64,000 bases of DNA, taken from positions 36,258,501 to 36,322,500 of the forward strand of contig CP142452.1 of the NCBI GenBank assembly GCA_038049695.1. The letters are read 5' to 3'. Of this stretch, positions 29,101-42,846 are shown one piece after another. Positions within the stretch are counted from its first letter, which is position 1; every line of letters starts with the position of its first letter. The notes below the pieces were generated by a model. That model saw nothing but the letters and a program-made list of their open reading frames with translations. It was not told where the DNA came from and ran no database searches. The position numbers and the translations under genes are program-made. This stretch comes from Cinnamomum chago (lineage: Eukaryota > Streptophyta > Magnoliopsida > Laurales > Lauraceae).

Positions 29101-32100
29101 TTCTCTCTGCTTCCTCGGCAACTCAACTTGCCCAACTTATTTCACAAAGTCACAACAAGAAGATCTCACCATGTAGTCAACAATTTCACACAGTGAGCCT
29201 TGAGGTGGGGGGCCTGTGTGTGTATGCACGTGCGCATAATGGGGCAAGTTGTGGGAGGTTTTTGATTAATTTTTTTTTTTCATATCTGCAGTGTACCATA
29301 TTCACTACAGATTAGTGACTTCTGTAATCACCGCCAGACACAGACACTCCATCTTTCATGTCTTTTTTCACCTTTAAAAGGCGACTCATGGCTATAGTAA
29401 CGACACAGATCTTATTCATTCCAAAATCTCTGTAAAGTTTCAAGATTGAGGTTTCTTCTGAAACTACTACTGCAACTTGTCCACTGCAGTCTTAATCATA
29501 AGGTAATGGGGATTTGTGTAATCAGTTATCTTCCAAAACACACTTTATCTTCAACAGTACAGGTTATAAAAATATTATTCTAAAGCCATTCCGACCATCA
29601 AACTTTTGCTGATTGTCCTTGTCAGCACTTGTTGATTCACAAGTATGTGACCAACTTGCTTAGATATACTATCCATCCACGACCAAATGCTTAGGCTTGA
29701 AATTCTCACATTCTCCACAACCAACTATTTAGCTTAGGGTTACGGTATCTCCACATTCATCTCCAAATGAACTTCAGTCTTTCTTAACCCTTCTTTTGAA
29801 ATCTTAGGACCCAAATAAATCAGTCCACCCAAATCCACACGCAATACATAATGAGTAATAGCTGAAGTACACGCGGCGAGATGTAGTACACGCGGCGAGA
29901 TGTACAAGTCAAGGTAGATGTAATGGATTTCCAATAAATGGTGTAATTAGGAACACATAGAAACAAATAGGAAGCTCCTAGAGAAGAAAAAATAACCAAC
30001 GAATTTCATTTGAAATGGTTCATGGATGTACATAAGGCCTGGAATAACCCCTATACAACAAATTAGGAAGGTTACAATTTCATGGAACTAGATGGGGAAG
30101 ACCAGCGAAGATCTGGTATGAAGCAGTGCAGAAAGATATGTTAAGACTGGAATCTGGAGTACTCAACAGGTCGGTGATGAATTCCTTCATGATTTTGAAA
30201 AGGTTCGGCTGGTCCTATTCAAATTGCCAGTTGTTTTGAGCCCTAACCCAGCCCATTGACAGCATAGTGGAATTACAAAGAGAATCGGCCAAGTAGAGAA
30301 GCAGAACACTTAATAGATTAGGTAAGGTTATATTGGCAATGAAGTTGATGATCGCTTTATAAAGAAACAACTAGCTTTAGGGTAGCATAACCAGCACTAA
30401 ATGAACCTTAGAAAGATTAATAATCTCAAAGGAGAATATCAAGATATCTTTCTTAGGGTATGCATGTTGTGGGATTTTAGTATTTCTTCATTGTTTTCTT
30501 TATGTCTTTTTGGAGAACTGGCATTTCTTTCCACACAATCACGAATAACTCTCGTGCACAAGCACACGTGCAAATGGAAAAAGAGCAAGGCAGAGTAAAA
30601 CCCCACCTTCTTGTACCTTATTAAAAAGTTAGGACATAAGCCGGCATACTCTTTCTAGCTATAGAACAAACTCTTTATGATGATCCTAGATTGATGAGAT
30701 AAGGTTGAGATGATTGTGATGATGATTTTCCTTCAACGATGCAAGGTGCGCTAAATATATTATTTTATAACCATTTCTAGGCTCTAAGTTCTAACCATCA
30801 GCTGGTGCTGATTTTGTCTTAACCATCATTCATTGATTCATAAGTATTTCAACTACCAACTTGCTTAGAGATAAGTGATTGCCTACTTATGGTTGACAAT
30901 TAACATAACCCGGGTTGAAAATTCCACTATCTAAGAACTCCCGAAGCCCCAAAATCCAACACAGTAGAAAAGAGAAAGGGGGAACTCAACGTAAATCAAC
31001 AAAAGCTAACCTATTGAGCTTCAAACTAAACATCTTGTTGTGACTTTCTATTCATTCCCTTTCTTAAACCAATATAGACTGTATGGGGATGTATATCTCT
31101 CGTAAGAAAACTTCAATTTATCCACCACACAACCAGTCACTACGTTCTCACAACTTCAACAATCAATAATAAAATGGCACCTGCGATTTTTAACAGTGGA
31201 AGTGGTGTGAACAATGCTATTAGGTGCAACTCATCACTTGATGACCGTGGTGTCAAAAGTTTCTCACCAATGACTAAGAAAAGCCCCTCATCACATCAAT
31301 CGCATCCTCAGCATCTCCTACATGTTCTTCATCAAATATGAGACCATCACCATCATCATGATAACCATCTGCCCCAGCATCGTCGCATTTCATTAACAGA
31401 TTTAATCTTAGCAACATTCACAATCCGTTCACAACAATCTGCTTCCACATGTCTCAATTCTCCACATTTAAAACAATTAATAACCAATTTCCCTTTATCA
31501 TTGGACTATCTTTAACTGTTGATTGTCCAAGTCCCAATTGACTCAAATAATCGAGAGCCCGATCAATCACAAGGTTCATGAAATCTTAAACATGGGCTCC
31601 TGTGTCACCCTTAAATCAAGAGTCAAGATGATCTGACCAAACGGGTTTTTTGCCTCAAATGTAGTTCACGATGAGACTTTTCCAACACCCAATCCCCATG
31701 TGGTTGGCATGCATCCAAGTGGTCCCCAGAAGAGCTAAGATTACAGCCCCTCAAAGGTAGAAAGATTTCCACTTGAGTGAAAATGGACGTGTATGTGCAT
31801 ACATATATACGCGTGCGCGTGCGCATACATGGCTGGGTGGGTGGTTGTGTGTGTGGAGGATGTGGGTTTGGGGAAGGGACAATCGTTCACCCTCACCTGA
31901 GCACCATCCTCGACCACCTATCGTGAACACCACCTTGTGGGGCTCACCTGGGGCCCATCTGGGGCCATGCGAATCATGGAGGAGGTGGTGGATTGAAGCC
32001 CTAAATGTAAACTAGGGAACACAAAATATCAACCCCATTAGATCATCCTATCCCTTTGATCTATGACCCGCAAGTTTAATGGTTTTAGAAGGCATCATTG

Positions 32101-33018
32101 TTGGGGATTTCAATCCAAGGGTGAGTAATAGTTGGATGGGTGTAAAATTTGGGCTTCGTAAATTCGTGGTGAGTTCGTGAGTGTGAAGGAGTTGGATTGA
32201 TCATAGGGGGTCCAATGTACTAGTAAAGGCGGGTGCTCATGGATAGTGCTCACTTGAGGATTTTTCATATTATGTATAAATATATAATATATAGATAGTT
32301 CTCTCTTGCAGGTGGTCCACATCGACGGTACTGTGGGGTCCACATGGGACCACAACAATCATGGGGGAGGTGGGGAATCGAAAGATCCAAATGGAGCCTA
32401 CTTGTTTGCAAAATCTCTAGATTGTTAGATCATCGAATCCACTAGTGATTTATGGCCCTCGACTTTAACAATTTTAGAAGGCATCATTTTTATAGAATTT
32501 CAATCCAACAGTGAATAAGATTTGGATGAGTGTCAAACCCCAGGCTTGTACCAACTCGGTGGGTGGGGGGTAGTGGGTGATGGAGCCTACTTGTTTGCAA
32601 AATCTCTAGATTGTTAGATCATCGAATCCACTAGTGATTTATGGCCCTCGACTTTAACAATTTTAGAAGGCATCATTTTTATAGAATTTCAATCCAACAG
32701 TGAGTAAGATTTGGATGAGTGTCAAACCCCAGGCTTGTACCAACTCGGTGGGTGGGGGGTAGTGGGTGTGAGGTTTGAGATTTGATCATAGGAGGTTCCA
32801 CATGCCTAAAAGAAGGGGATCCACACGGTTTCTCCAAGGGTGATAGGTCCCATGGATATATATATATATGTTCTCTTGTGAGAGACACTCTCACCTTACT
32901 ATGAGAGATAAGGCGGGGGCCCTCACATCCATATCCAATGTCAATAACTTAAATGTGAGGGCCCCCACCTTTATCTCTCATAGTAAAGGCGAGAGTGTCT
33001 CTCACAAGAGCACCTCCC

Positions 33019-33067
<49 letters not shown>

Positions 33068-36000
33068 GAGAGATGCTCCTATGAGAGATATCTCTCACCT
33101 TATATGAGATAGGGGATGGTTTAAAAAATCGGCCGAGTCCGAGTCGACCGAGTCGGATCGTAGCGACCCGGTATCGTTTTTAAGGACTCGCCCGAGTGGT
33201 TCGAGTCCACATAGTGACGGACTTGGCCAACTACATAAGTGATGAGTGCTTGTTTTTTTCCCATTTTTCTTGCTGGAGATGCTGGGAGAAGGTGTATTTG
33301 AGCCTCCAAAACACATTTCTTGCAAGATTGAGCCTCAAATCCATCTCTTTTGTGAGATCTAGCTCACCAAAGTTTGATTCTACTATTCACATAAAAGAGG
33401 GCTTTTTCATTTGTGTATTTTAGGGTATGATTTCTTGTATCCATATGCATAGATGGTTTAGGAAAGATATTAGGACCTACGATTTGCTTGAAGATGATTT
33501 TTCCATCCATTATTTTTTGAAAAAATCCATTTTTTCTTTCTTTGGGTCTTTTTTTTAATATGAAAATCAAATTTTTTTTTAAATTTTTTACCTATGTTGC
33601 ATGAGATTAATATTTTGGGTGTGAATCACATGGATCTATGGCTCTAACCCTAGATCTATGCATGTATGTGCAAAAATAGTAATTTCTTCACTTTTTTCTA
33701 TTTAAAAAAATTATTAATAATCTGTTTTTTCAATTTATACCTTCTTAAATTGTTTAGAATAGATGATTACATGTGTATTATGCTTCTTGATGACATTTCA
33801 ACTCATGCTTGGTTAAAAAAATGAATTTTCTTTGATTACGTTGTCATTTTTTATTATAAATAATAGAGGATTTTACCCGCAGAAACAGATTAGGTAACCA
33901 CCATACCGAAAAGGTAATTTCAAGTGCCCTTGAAACAAATCAGTCATTTTGCTTGAAAACGTAATTTTTTTTAACATTCTCTACTAGGGTCCCTATCAAC
34001 CTTTTTCTTTAATGTTAAGGGTCCCTAGCGACCCTGCGTTTGACCCGTTCATACATTTTAGGGCTTAAAAGCCCGATTTTCTCCCTTGTTTGTTTCCTTC
34101 TTCTTCCTCAGTGTTGATTGCGACTCCACATCAGCTGCGAGGCGCATTCACAATGATTCCCAACAGTCCTCCATCAAGCCATGGTGACATGAAACTAGGA
34201 ACTATGAAAAGGGTTCCTGAAAAGTTAAAAAAAAAAAAATCATGTTTTAGGGAAAAGTACAAACTCCACCTCTCCATTGATCTGCCCCAAACAATAGCAT
34301 ATGCACTTTAATATTCTCCACCAAACAACGGCATGTGACTTTAATGGTCTTCAAGAGGTGGGAATATCCTACGGAGGGGAAGCAAGTCGAACATGGTCAT
34401 TTTTTTCATAGAACAGAGAATGATGGATGAGTTTCGTGCATTTATAAGCGCACACCGCAGGGTTGATGGAGACCCTTAACATTACAAATAAAGGTTGATT
34501 GAAACCCTACAAACAAAGTAAATGGGAGTTCTGTGAAGGTTAGGATGGACCGCAGGGTCTCAATCGACCCTTAAACATTGCAAATGAAGGTCAATAGGGA
34601 CCCTAGTAGAGAACGTTAAAAAAATACATTTTTCGGGCAAAATAACTAATTTGGTGCAAGGGCACTTAAAATTACCTTTTCGGTATGGTGGTCACCTAAT
34701 CTGTTTTTTCTGGTTATTTCTCCTAAATAATATGAAAATCAATTTTTTTTCATTTTTTTTTACTTATGTTTTTTGTATGAGATTAATATTTTGGGTGTGA
34801 ATCACATGGATCTATGGTTCTAAGCCCTAGATCTATGCATGGATGTGCAAAAATAGTAATTTCTTCACTTTTTTCTATTTAAAAAAATTATTAATAATCT
34901 GGTTTTTCAATTTATACCTTGATTTTTTTTTCATTTTTTACTTATGTTGACATTTTGCTGTCTTCATCAAACCTAATTGTGCACATTACAGCCACTTAGT
35001 AGATCACAATGGCACCCAAAAAGAAAGAGAAAGAAATTGATCTTGGATGGGAACATGGAGAGATGGTTGAGGGTGATCGTCACAAGGTCAAATGCAAATG
35101 GTGCCATAGAACCATGAGTGGTGGCATCCATATAATTTAAACAACATCTAGCTCATATATCAGGGGATGCAAAAGGATGTCCAAATGTCCCAACTGAAGT
35201 GAGGAAAAGAATGAGGGAAATTGTGCAGGGAAAGAAGTCTGAAAAAGAAAAGAAGAAACAAATGAATGAGAGGATTGCTAGAATGGACAGGATTGATGGT
35301 TCTGGTGATGATGACTCTGATGAGAGTGGTGATGATGAGGAGGGGGAGTTAAGGAGGGCAATGATAGCGAGTCATGAAGCTTATGAAACTAAGCAGGCTC
35401 GTATGGATGAGAGACAAGGTGGGGCTGGTTCTTCGAGAGCTCCTCCTAGGGGGTCCTTGGATCCATTCTTACACAGCAAGTATGAAGCAGCCAAAGATTT
35501 CAAGCTCCATTATGGGTGATATGAAAAATAGAGTTTTGAAAATGGGGAGAGCAATCTCAAAGTTCTTCCATTATAACAGGATTGCACCAAATGTCGCTAC
35601 TTCTCCATACTATCGGGCTATGGTGGATACAATAGCTGAGGTTGGGCACGGGGTTAAACCTTCTTCAACTTATGAGATCAGTGAAAAGTATCTTGACATT
35701 GATGGCGTAGCTGGAGGCCACGGTGAAGATCTATACCTCCGACGGTAAGATCGAGCCTAAGACTCAAAACCCTAAGATTACTCAAGGGAAATACCCCAAA
35801 GGGGAACTCACTAAACTTCTCTTAACTTTTATTATCAATATAGCATGAACATAACAATAAAGAGCTTCTCTAAATATAGAGTAGCATTGATCCTAAATAA
35901 ACAATAAAGGAAATAGCTAATCCTAATTAATACATAAATTAGAAAGGAAATCTTCCTAAATAATTAAGCAACCTACTATTCTAGAAATAAGTAAATAAAG

Positions 36001-38818
36001 TAACACTAATAATCTAGAGACTATCTAAACTAATGATAGGGATCCTAATTAGAGATCATGTGGACCCCATCAAGCGGGTCCATCAGGGCCTGCGGGTCCT
36101 AGTCTTGGATGTCACTACATCGGACATGGAGTATGATGATTATACAAGATACTTAGAAGACCACTTTCAAACGTGGAAAGAGTATGGGTGCACGCTTATG
36201 TGTGACGGATGGACAAGCAATAGTAGGCAGCACATAATCAATTTCATGGCTTATTGTGTAACAGGCACGGTGTTTATTAAGTCTGTAGATACATTTGGGC
36301 ATAGAATGGATGCCCAATACTTGTACAGTTTGATGGATGAAACTTTGCGCCACATTGATGGGTGAGATGAGTATGTTGTGGCAGTTGTGATGGACAATGC
36401 AGTAACTTTAAGGCTACAGGAAGGATACTGCTTGAGAAGAACCCACATATTATTTGGGCACCATGTGCATTACATTGTATTGATCTTATTATGGAGGACA
36501 TTGGCAACTCGGAAGAAGTCCAAAAAACTATTGAAGAGGGAAAGACTGTAACAGGCTTGATCTACAACCAGCAGTTCATGACCGATCGATTAAGAGAAAT
36601 GAATGAAGGTCATGAGCTTATGAGGCCAGGTACTATACGGTTTGCTACACATTTCGTGGCCCTCGAGAGTCTGTCGTGCCAAGGCTTAACATAATGCAGA
36701 TTTGGACGTGTTCGACATATGTGAATTTAGAATTTTCACGAATGCCTTGAGCACGCTGTGTACAAGAAGTTGTTCTTGGCGCAGAATTCTGGTATAGGGC
36801 GGAGCGAATTACTTACTTACTCGAGCCTCTTGTATTGGTCTTGAAATTGGTGGATGGTGATACAAAGCCCACTATGGGTTACGTGTATGATGCCATGGAT
36901 CGAGCAAAGCTTGCTATAGAACAAAGATCCATAGAAAGTATGGGACTTATTATAGGAAGCTCTGGAAAATTATTGGTCATCGATGGGATAACCAATTATA
37001 TAAGGACATACAAGCACGAGGAAAGTTTGAAGGCACTTTAGAGGCTGCCACAAAGGGAATCTATTGAACTCTCACTTCCTTAGCATATCGTAAATAAATA
37101 AACACCACTATTTTTTGTTAGATTCCAATTGGATTGCTCTCCCCCCCTCCGACCCCCCCTCTCTCAACCCAAAATCTCAACCAAAGGTTGATGCTTAACT
37201 AAAAGCAATGAGTTTGAACTTTCTGCAGGATTACTATAATTTTGAAAATGCCTTAAAGAATATAAAACCCAAATGAATACTCAACTAAAAGCATGTGCCA
37301 GAATCCAATTGAGAACAATGTCACAACTACTTAAACTGCGTACACAACGCAGCAAAACTAGTCCTTGCGAAAAACAGAAAACACAGAGCAAAACAAGCAT
37401 GGAGAGCAAGGAGGCCAATGAGATCAAGCTGAGTTTGAAGCTTTGATAGACAGGAAGAGTCAGAAAGTATTGTTTGCTGAGGCCCAAAAGGATTTCGTTG
37501 ATTTCCTTTTCAGTCTCTTGGCACTCCCAGTTGGCTCTGTCATCAGGCTCCTGAAGAACCATTCCATGGTGGGATGCATAGGAAACCTCTACGAGACTAT
37601 TGGAAATCTGAGCAGCACCTACATCCAACCCGGGCTAGACAAGAACATGCTTTTGAGCCCCAAATCACCGTGCCTTCCTTATGGCCAAGACTCTCCTCTT
37701 CTTTTGCATGGGAAACAAAGAAAATAAAGGAGAGATGGGAAAACCTCCAAATCAATTAAGGAGATATGGGGAGAGAGGAGATGGCCGGAGATTTTCTGGA
37801 TCTGTCCGGTCCGGAGAGAGGAAGTGCAGACGAGAGAAGGAGTGTTGCAAATTGATTAGGTTTAGAAATTTGGAAAGGGGGAAATGAGGAATAAAAAAAG
37901 CGGGCCATGAGATTTTTTCTCCCCAGGGGCAAATAAGTCTTTTTGGGCGAGTAATTTGACGCCTGAATGCACCAGACACCATTTATACGACATACACCGT
38001 TAATACTAACAGAATCCGTCCATTTTGCATGCCAACTAGAACTACAGGTAGGTTTAGTCACAAATACCAAAGTTCAGGGATCACTCTGCAAAACGGCCAA
38101 AGTCCAGGTAGGTATAGTGCTTTTTTCCCAATTTGAAAAGAATGAGCTAAGCTATGGTTTTTAATTTTTATATGCTAATTAAACCTTGAATTTGATGGAA
38201 ATTGGAATATGGATTTGTCTTTTTTACTTTTACTTGTCATTAAATGGTTTGTCTTTGTCTCATTACTCATTAGTCAATCTGTTACTTATAGTTATCAATT
38301 ATTTCATCAAAATGACAAAATATATCATTAACATAAAAGAATAAAAAGATTCAAACTATCTACATGGATGGAGGGGCCACTAGGCCATCCCATTTTAGTT
38401 TATATAGTTTTTTTCTTATTTTTCCCTTTTTTTATGGTTATGATGGGACTCACCTCGACTCGGACTCGGCCTGAGCCGAGTCGGGTCCCGATTTCGTCTT
38501 TTTAAACCATGCCTCACATCTAAATCTAATGCTAACAACTTAAATGTGAGGGCCCCCACCCAATCTTTCATTTAAGGTGAGAGATATCTCTCATAGGATC
38601 ATCTCCCTATATAAATATCTATATATATATATAGGAGAATATTCATGTGCATCCATCCCTCACCATAGGGTGAGAGACACTTACATAATTGGAAATACTC
38701 ATGTGCAAAAGAGGAAAAACCATATATGGTCATATGCAGAAAAAGAATGTTCATGTGCAAAGAGGGAAAGCCAAGTAAGTGTCCCTCACCCTGTGCTGAT
38801 GGATGCACATGAATGTCC

Positions 38819-38857
<39 letters not shown>

Positions 38858-41800
38858 AGGCCAATTGCTAGTAAATATTTGGCTTCCAATTATTATCAAC
38901 AATAATGTCAAATGGCCAACACTATTTCAGTTGTTGCTGGATCTTCTGAACAGGCAAACTGTTGAATCAACTTATATAAAAATAAGAAACTAGTGGGAAC
39001 TAACATACGAGTTTGATTGGCAAAGTAGGATCATCAATAGAAAATGTCAAATCCTCGTGCCACTCGGGATTCAAATTTTTTCTTATAATACGAGTCTTCA
39101 GTTTCTGCACAAAAAAATCACATTCATATAAAATGAGGAAATAAGTCACAAGAACAGGCACCAAAAGAGGTAACGTAAACATACACAAAAATTTGAAGTT
39201 GAATTATAAACAACAAATTGGCATTGTATCTAAACAATAAAAATGAAGCACAGTGACTGGTAAAAGTAATTGTAGATGGACAACTAGAATGTAAGACAAG
39301 ATCACTTCCTACTAAATGAAAGCACTACAAATAATTTTTTGGCCATAAATAACCACTGTCTCACGATAAGATTTAGAGAAAAAATGACAATATTGAACCC
39401 TTCCCCCAGTAACAGACTCAACAATAGGTGAATTCTGAAGGCAATACCCGTGGCATGAACTACTTCCACAATATATAATATATTAAATATCTCAAATTAC
39501 ACCACCAACATTCTCTAAAGAAATGGTGTTAACTTTGGAAAGAAAACATGTTCAATTCTACATGAAAGAATTAGTCTTGAAGATTCAACTTACTTCAATC
39601 ATGTGGTGCAGCCCCAATTGGAATTAAAGGACTGCAATCCAGGTTACAGTTGTTGTTGCTGTCCTTGTTAAGTTGACGGGTTTTCTGCTTCCTAAGTCTA
39701 TCAAATTTATTAGGACATGATCTATTGCTTAATGAGTAGTTTGGGCTTCCTGCTATACCAGCTAGGCCTGTTAGGCCAATCATGGGCCTTGGGCTCAGGC
39801 CCAAAGGACTGGGCTGGATCTAACCTGTTAACTGAAGTTCATTCAGTTGCAGCCCCATTTTGCGCTGTATTGCCCTTGGGCGCATGTAAGGGTCCCACAT
39901 ACCCTATCATACGCTTGCAAAAATTGAAAAGCTTCTTGCATGCGCCAAATAATTTTCGAGTCAAATGATACACGTCACATTTTGCTCTAACTCCACTTCA
40001 TAAACAGTTGTAAGCTGGATTTCAAGAACTGGACCGGACGAGACAATCTAGCCAGGTTTAACCAGAACAAGCAACCATACGTCCACACCAATTATGAGAT
40101 TGAAGCCTTATGTCCTCTATAATCTCAATCCACTTCCTATCCAGAGAATCTATAGATATCCATACAAAAAGCGATGACACTGATGCCCAGGATATGACCC
40201 ACCTGATAAGCTAGATATCCATTTGTTTGTTGTCAAAACATTTGTTGTTCCTCTCCTTCCAAAGGAACCATATAGTTGCCATAAATGAGGAGATCCAAAG
40301 GAGCTTGCCTCTCTAGATGAGAAACCTATATTGAAGTACCCAGAAAGCAAAAAAGCAAAATATCACAACATACAAGACTGGCTTGTCCATGAGGCAACTG
40401 AGGAGGAGATGATTCAGACTTTTTTTCTCATTTCTTAAGCAACAAATAAAACCATTAATGACTATCCTCTTAGGAAAGCTCCCCTGCCTACCCAAGTAAA
40501 AGCAATGACTTTGGGTGGGGCAGTCCTATCCACAATCTTGGAATAGAAAGATCTGACATTGAAATTACCTAACATCATCTTTATCCACACTCAATGCTTC
40601 CCAAACTGAGGCACACAAACTTCCCGGAGCATCTGGGGACGATAAACGGTTTGATGCATCTCCTGGTTTTTTTAGATTTCTTCAAAATAAAGGCCACCGC
40701 ACTGTATAAAACCATAGACCTTCCACATAATCTGAACTTTTGGTTGTCAAGTTAGGAGCAATGCTAACAGAACTTAGGGACCTGTAAACAAGGAACTAAT
40801 CTCCAACCTATCATCAATCTGAAAGAGAATTCTAACCCCTCACCCAATTTGAAGCAGATTAACTGGTCAAACTCAAAAGTCTCTTCGTCCTTCACGATGC
40901 CTCGCCAAAATGGTCAAGTCTACTACAGATCCTTGAAAGATTCGCAGTCCACATCCCTCTATATTGTATTTGGAGAAGACCACCCTTTCCTAAAATCCAT
41001 ATGAATCATCACCCAAATGCCATACCTATTTCTCCAACAATGCTTCATTGACCTTCTGTAGAGATTTGTTTCCTACCACCTTGTTTGCACAGTTTGCAAA
41101 CGACCTTCCAAGAAAACACATGGTACTTTTTTCTTCTCTTCCATATGCTGCCATAGTAAGTATCTTCAGAGTTCGGAGCCTTTCAATTCTCTCCAAAATT
41201 GCAACCACACCTTGAAATTGGGACAAAGTACACCGAAAGTTCATTAGAGTTGCTTTCAAGAGTGTGATTCTCCCTCCAAACGATAGATGCTTTAATTCCG
41301 TACAGATAGATGACAACCTCTACTACTAGGTTCCCAATAAGGATTTGGAGGCTAAACCATAACACTGAGACATGCCAGAGTATGATGAGTTGACGACAGC
41401 AAGAACCCCCTCTTTTACAGCCCATACTACTAGAAAGCTCCATCAATTGATCATTACTGACTTTGAAAATTATCACTTTAGCTTTTAGTGATATGATGTC
41501 TGCTATCTGCCCACTTGTCAGAACACTGCCTGTATTTCTGCTTTTGAAGTGAAATCCAAGTGATTGACACCAAATATTGTAATTTTTTGCCTTTTAATAC
41601 GATCCAAGCATTTTTTTTTTTCCCATACCTCCGTGAGGTTCTAACTGTCATCACCTACCAAACCCCTAGCTTGCTCATGGCAAGGTACCCTCTTTGAATT
41701 TGGAATCCTCTCTACTATCCATTTTGTTCCAAATCAAATGAATTCTTAAGTTTCTTATTTCGCAAACAATACTGGAAGCATTAGCTAGTGACTAGATAGG

Positions 41801-42812
41801 GATAATATTCTGTATCCACTAGTAAGATCCCAAGGAGAAAAGGGCTAAACTAGATTCCTAGCTCAAAGAATGTAAAAGGCTTAAGTAGATCAAATAAAGA
41901 GGCTTGGGACTTTGAAAAGTATAGAAGCAGAAGTTACAATTCTTTTAAGAATTGAAATTGAAAAGCATGTTGATCAGATAAATAAGATAGATTTTGGGAG
42001 AAAGTTGGATGGTGAAAGGAGCAACCATTTCTCCATTCATTCATTCTAGAGTTCAGAAGCTTTGTGGGCCTTCTACATCCTTCAAGTTGGCTTTGGGAAT
42101 CAGTATTCTTCATGTTCCAACCAATCCCTTATTCTATCCTTTAAAAAACATATGACTCGCAATGCTCTAGTGAGATCTCAACCATGTCTTGCTAATAACT
42201 TGGATTTGTGATAATTTGTAGAGGACATGTGCTTAGGCCAAGGCATATAGGTAAAAAAAAAAAATTGTAAAATGGCATTCTGATGTTCAAGAATATTCTA
42301 GCCCCATGAAGGGATTCTTTGGGGGTCGTTCATTTGCAACCATTTACATATGTAATCAGTACACATGTATTAGTGAATAAATTGGTTTATAGCAGTGTAT
42401 CAGCCAATATTATTAGTTGCATCTTCCAACATGTATCGATACAGACCAATAAGCCAACTTGAGAGTGAAGATTTCACATAAGAGATCGGATTTGAGCACT
42501 CAAAACATGATTACACATAATTCCTTATTGGCTTTTACAGTAAAAAAGAGTAACCTTGATGGATTAGGAAACTCTTTGAAGTTTCTTACACATAATGACA
42601 GGTACTCTTCTCTAGCTCTTACTGCTCGCAACAGGGAGTCAGCTATTCGAGTCCCAAGGGTCTCAGAGGAGAAGTCCCATTGACTAAGGGTTTTGGATGT
42701 GCAGAGTGTTATAGATCAATCTATATGTTCTCTCCTAAACATGGATACAGGTAAGTTGTAAAGAATAGGACTAGTTTTCATTGAGATTATATGGTTCTAA
42801 GAAACTAATACA

Positions 42813-42846
<34 letters not shown>

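Larger units (their letters stand above)
33116..38510 (+). mobile_element. 5.4-kb hAT element with dead transposase
   Basis: The inverted ends are ATGGTTTAAAAA (33116) and TTTTTAAACCAT (38510). Both subterminal regions repeat CCGAGTC/GACTCGG words (33133-33210 and 38455-38490), as hAT ends do. It carries a BED-finger transposase fossil on the plus strand and lies between two halves of a hairpin MITE. Further insertions sit inside it: a MULE-like MITE, a solo LTR and a DUF674 gene piece. An 8-bp target duplication could not be recognised. Confidence 0.78.
26112..39008 (-). other. CAR intron 2, 12.9 kb, filled with transposons
   Basis: The borders are GTATGT (minus, 39008) and TATGCAG (26112). 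It contains the elements listed between 26541 and 38854, some nested three deep. Stretches not covered by named repeats (26115-26540, 29041-31430, 31480-32270) hold no recognised gene. Confidence 0.9.

Noticed and set aside
30060..30200. Frame with WGRPAKIWYEAVQKD, similar to the end of LINE ORFs
   Set aside because: The match is one short motif with no supporting upstream RT blocks.
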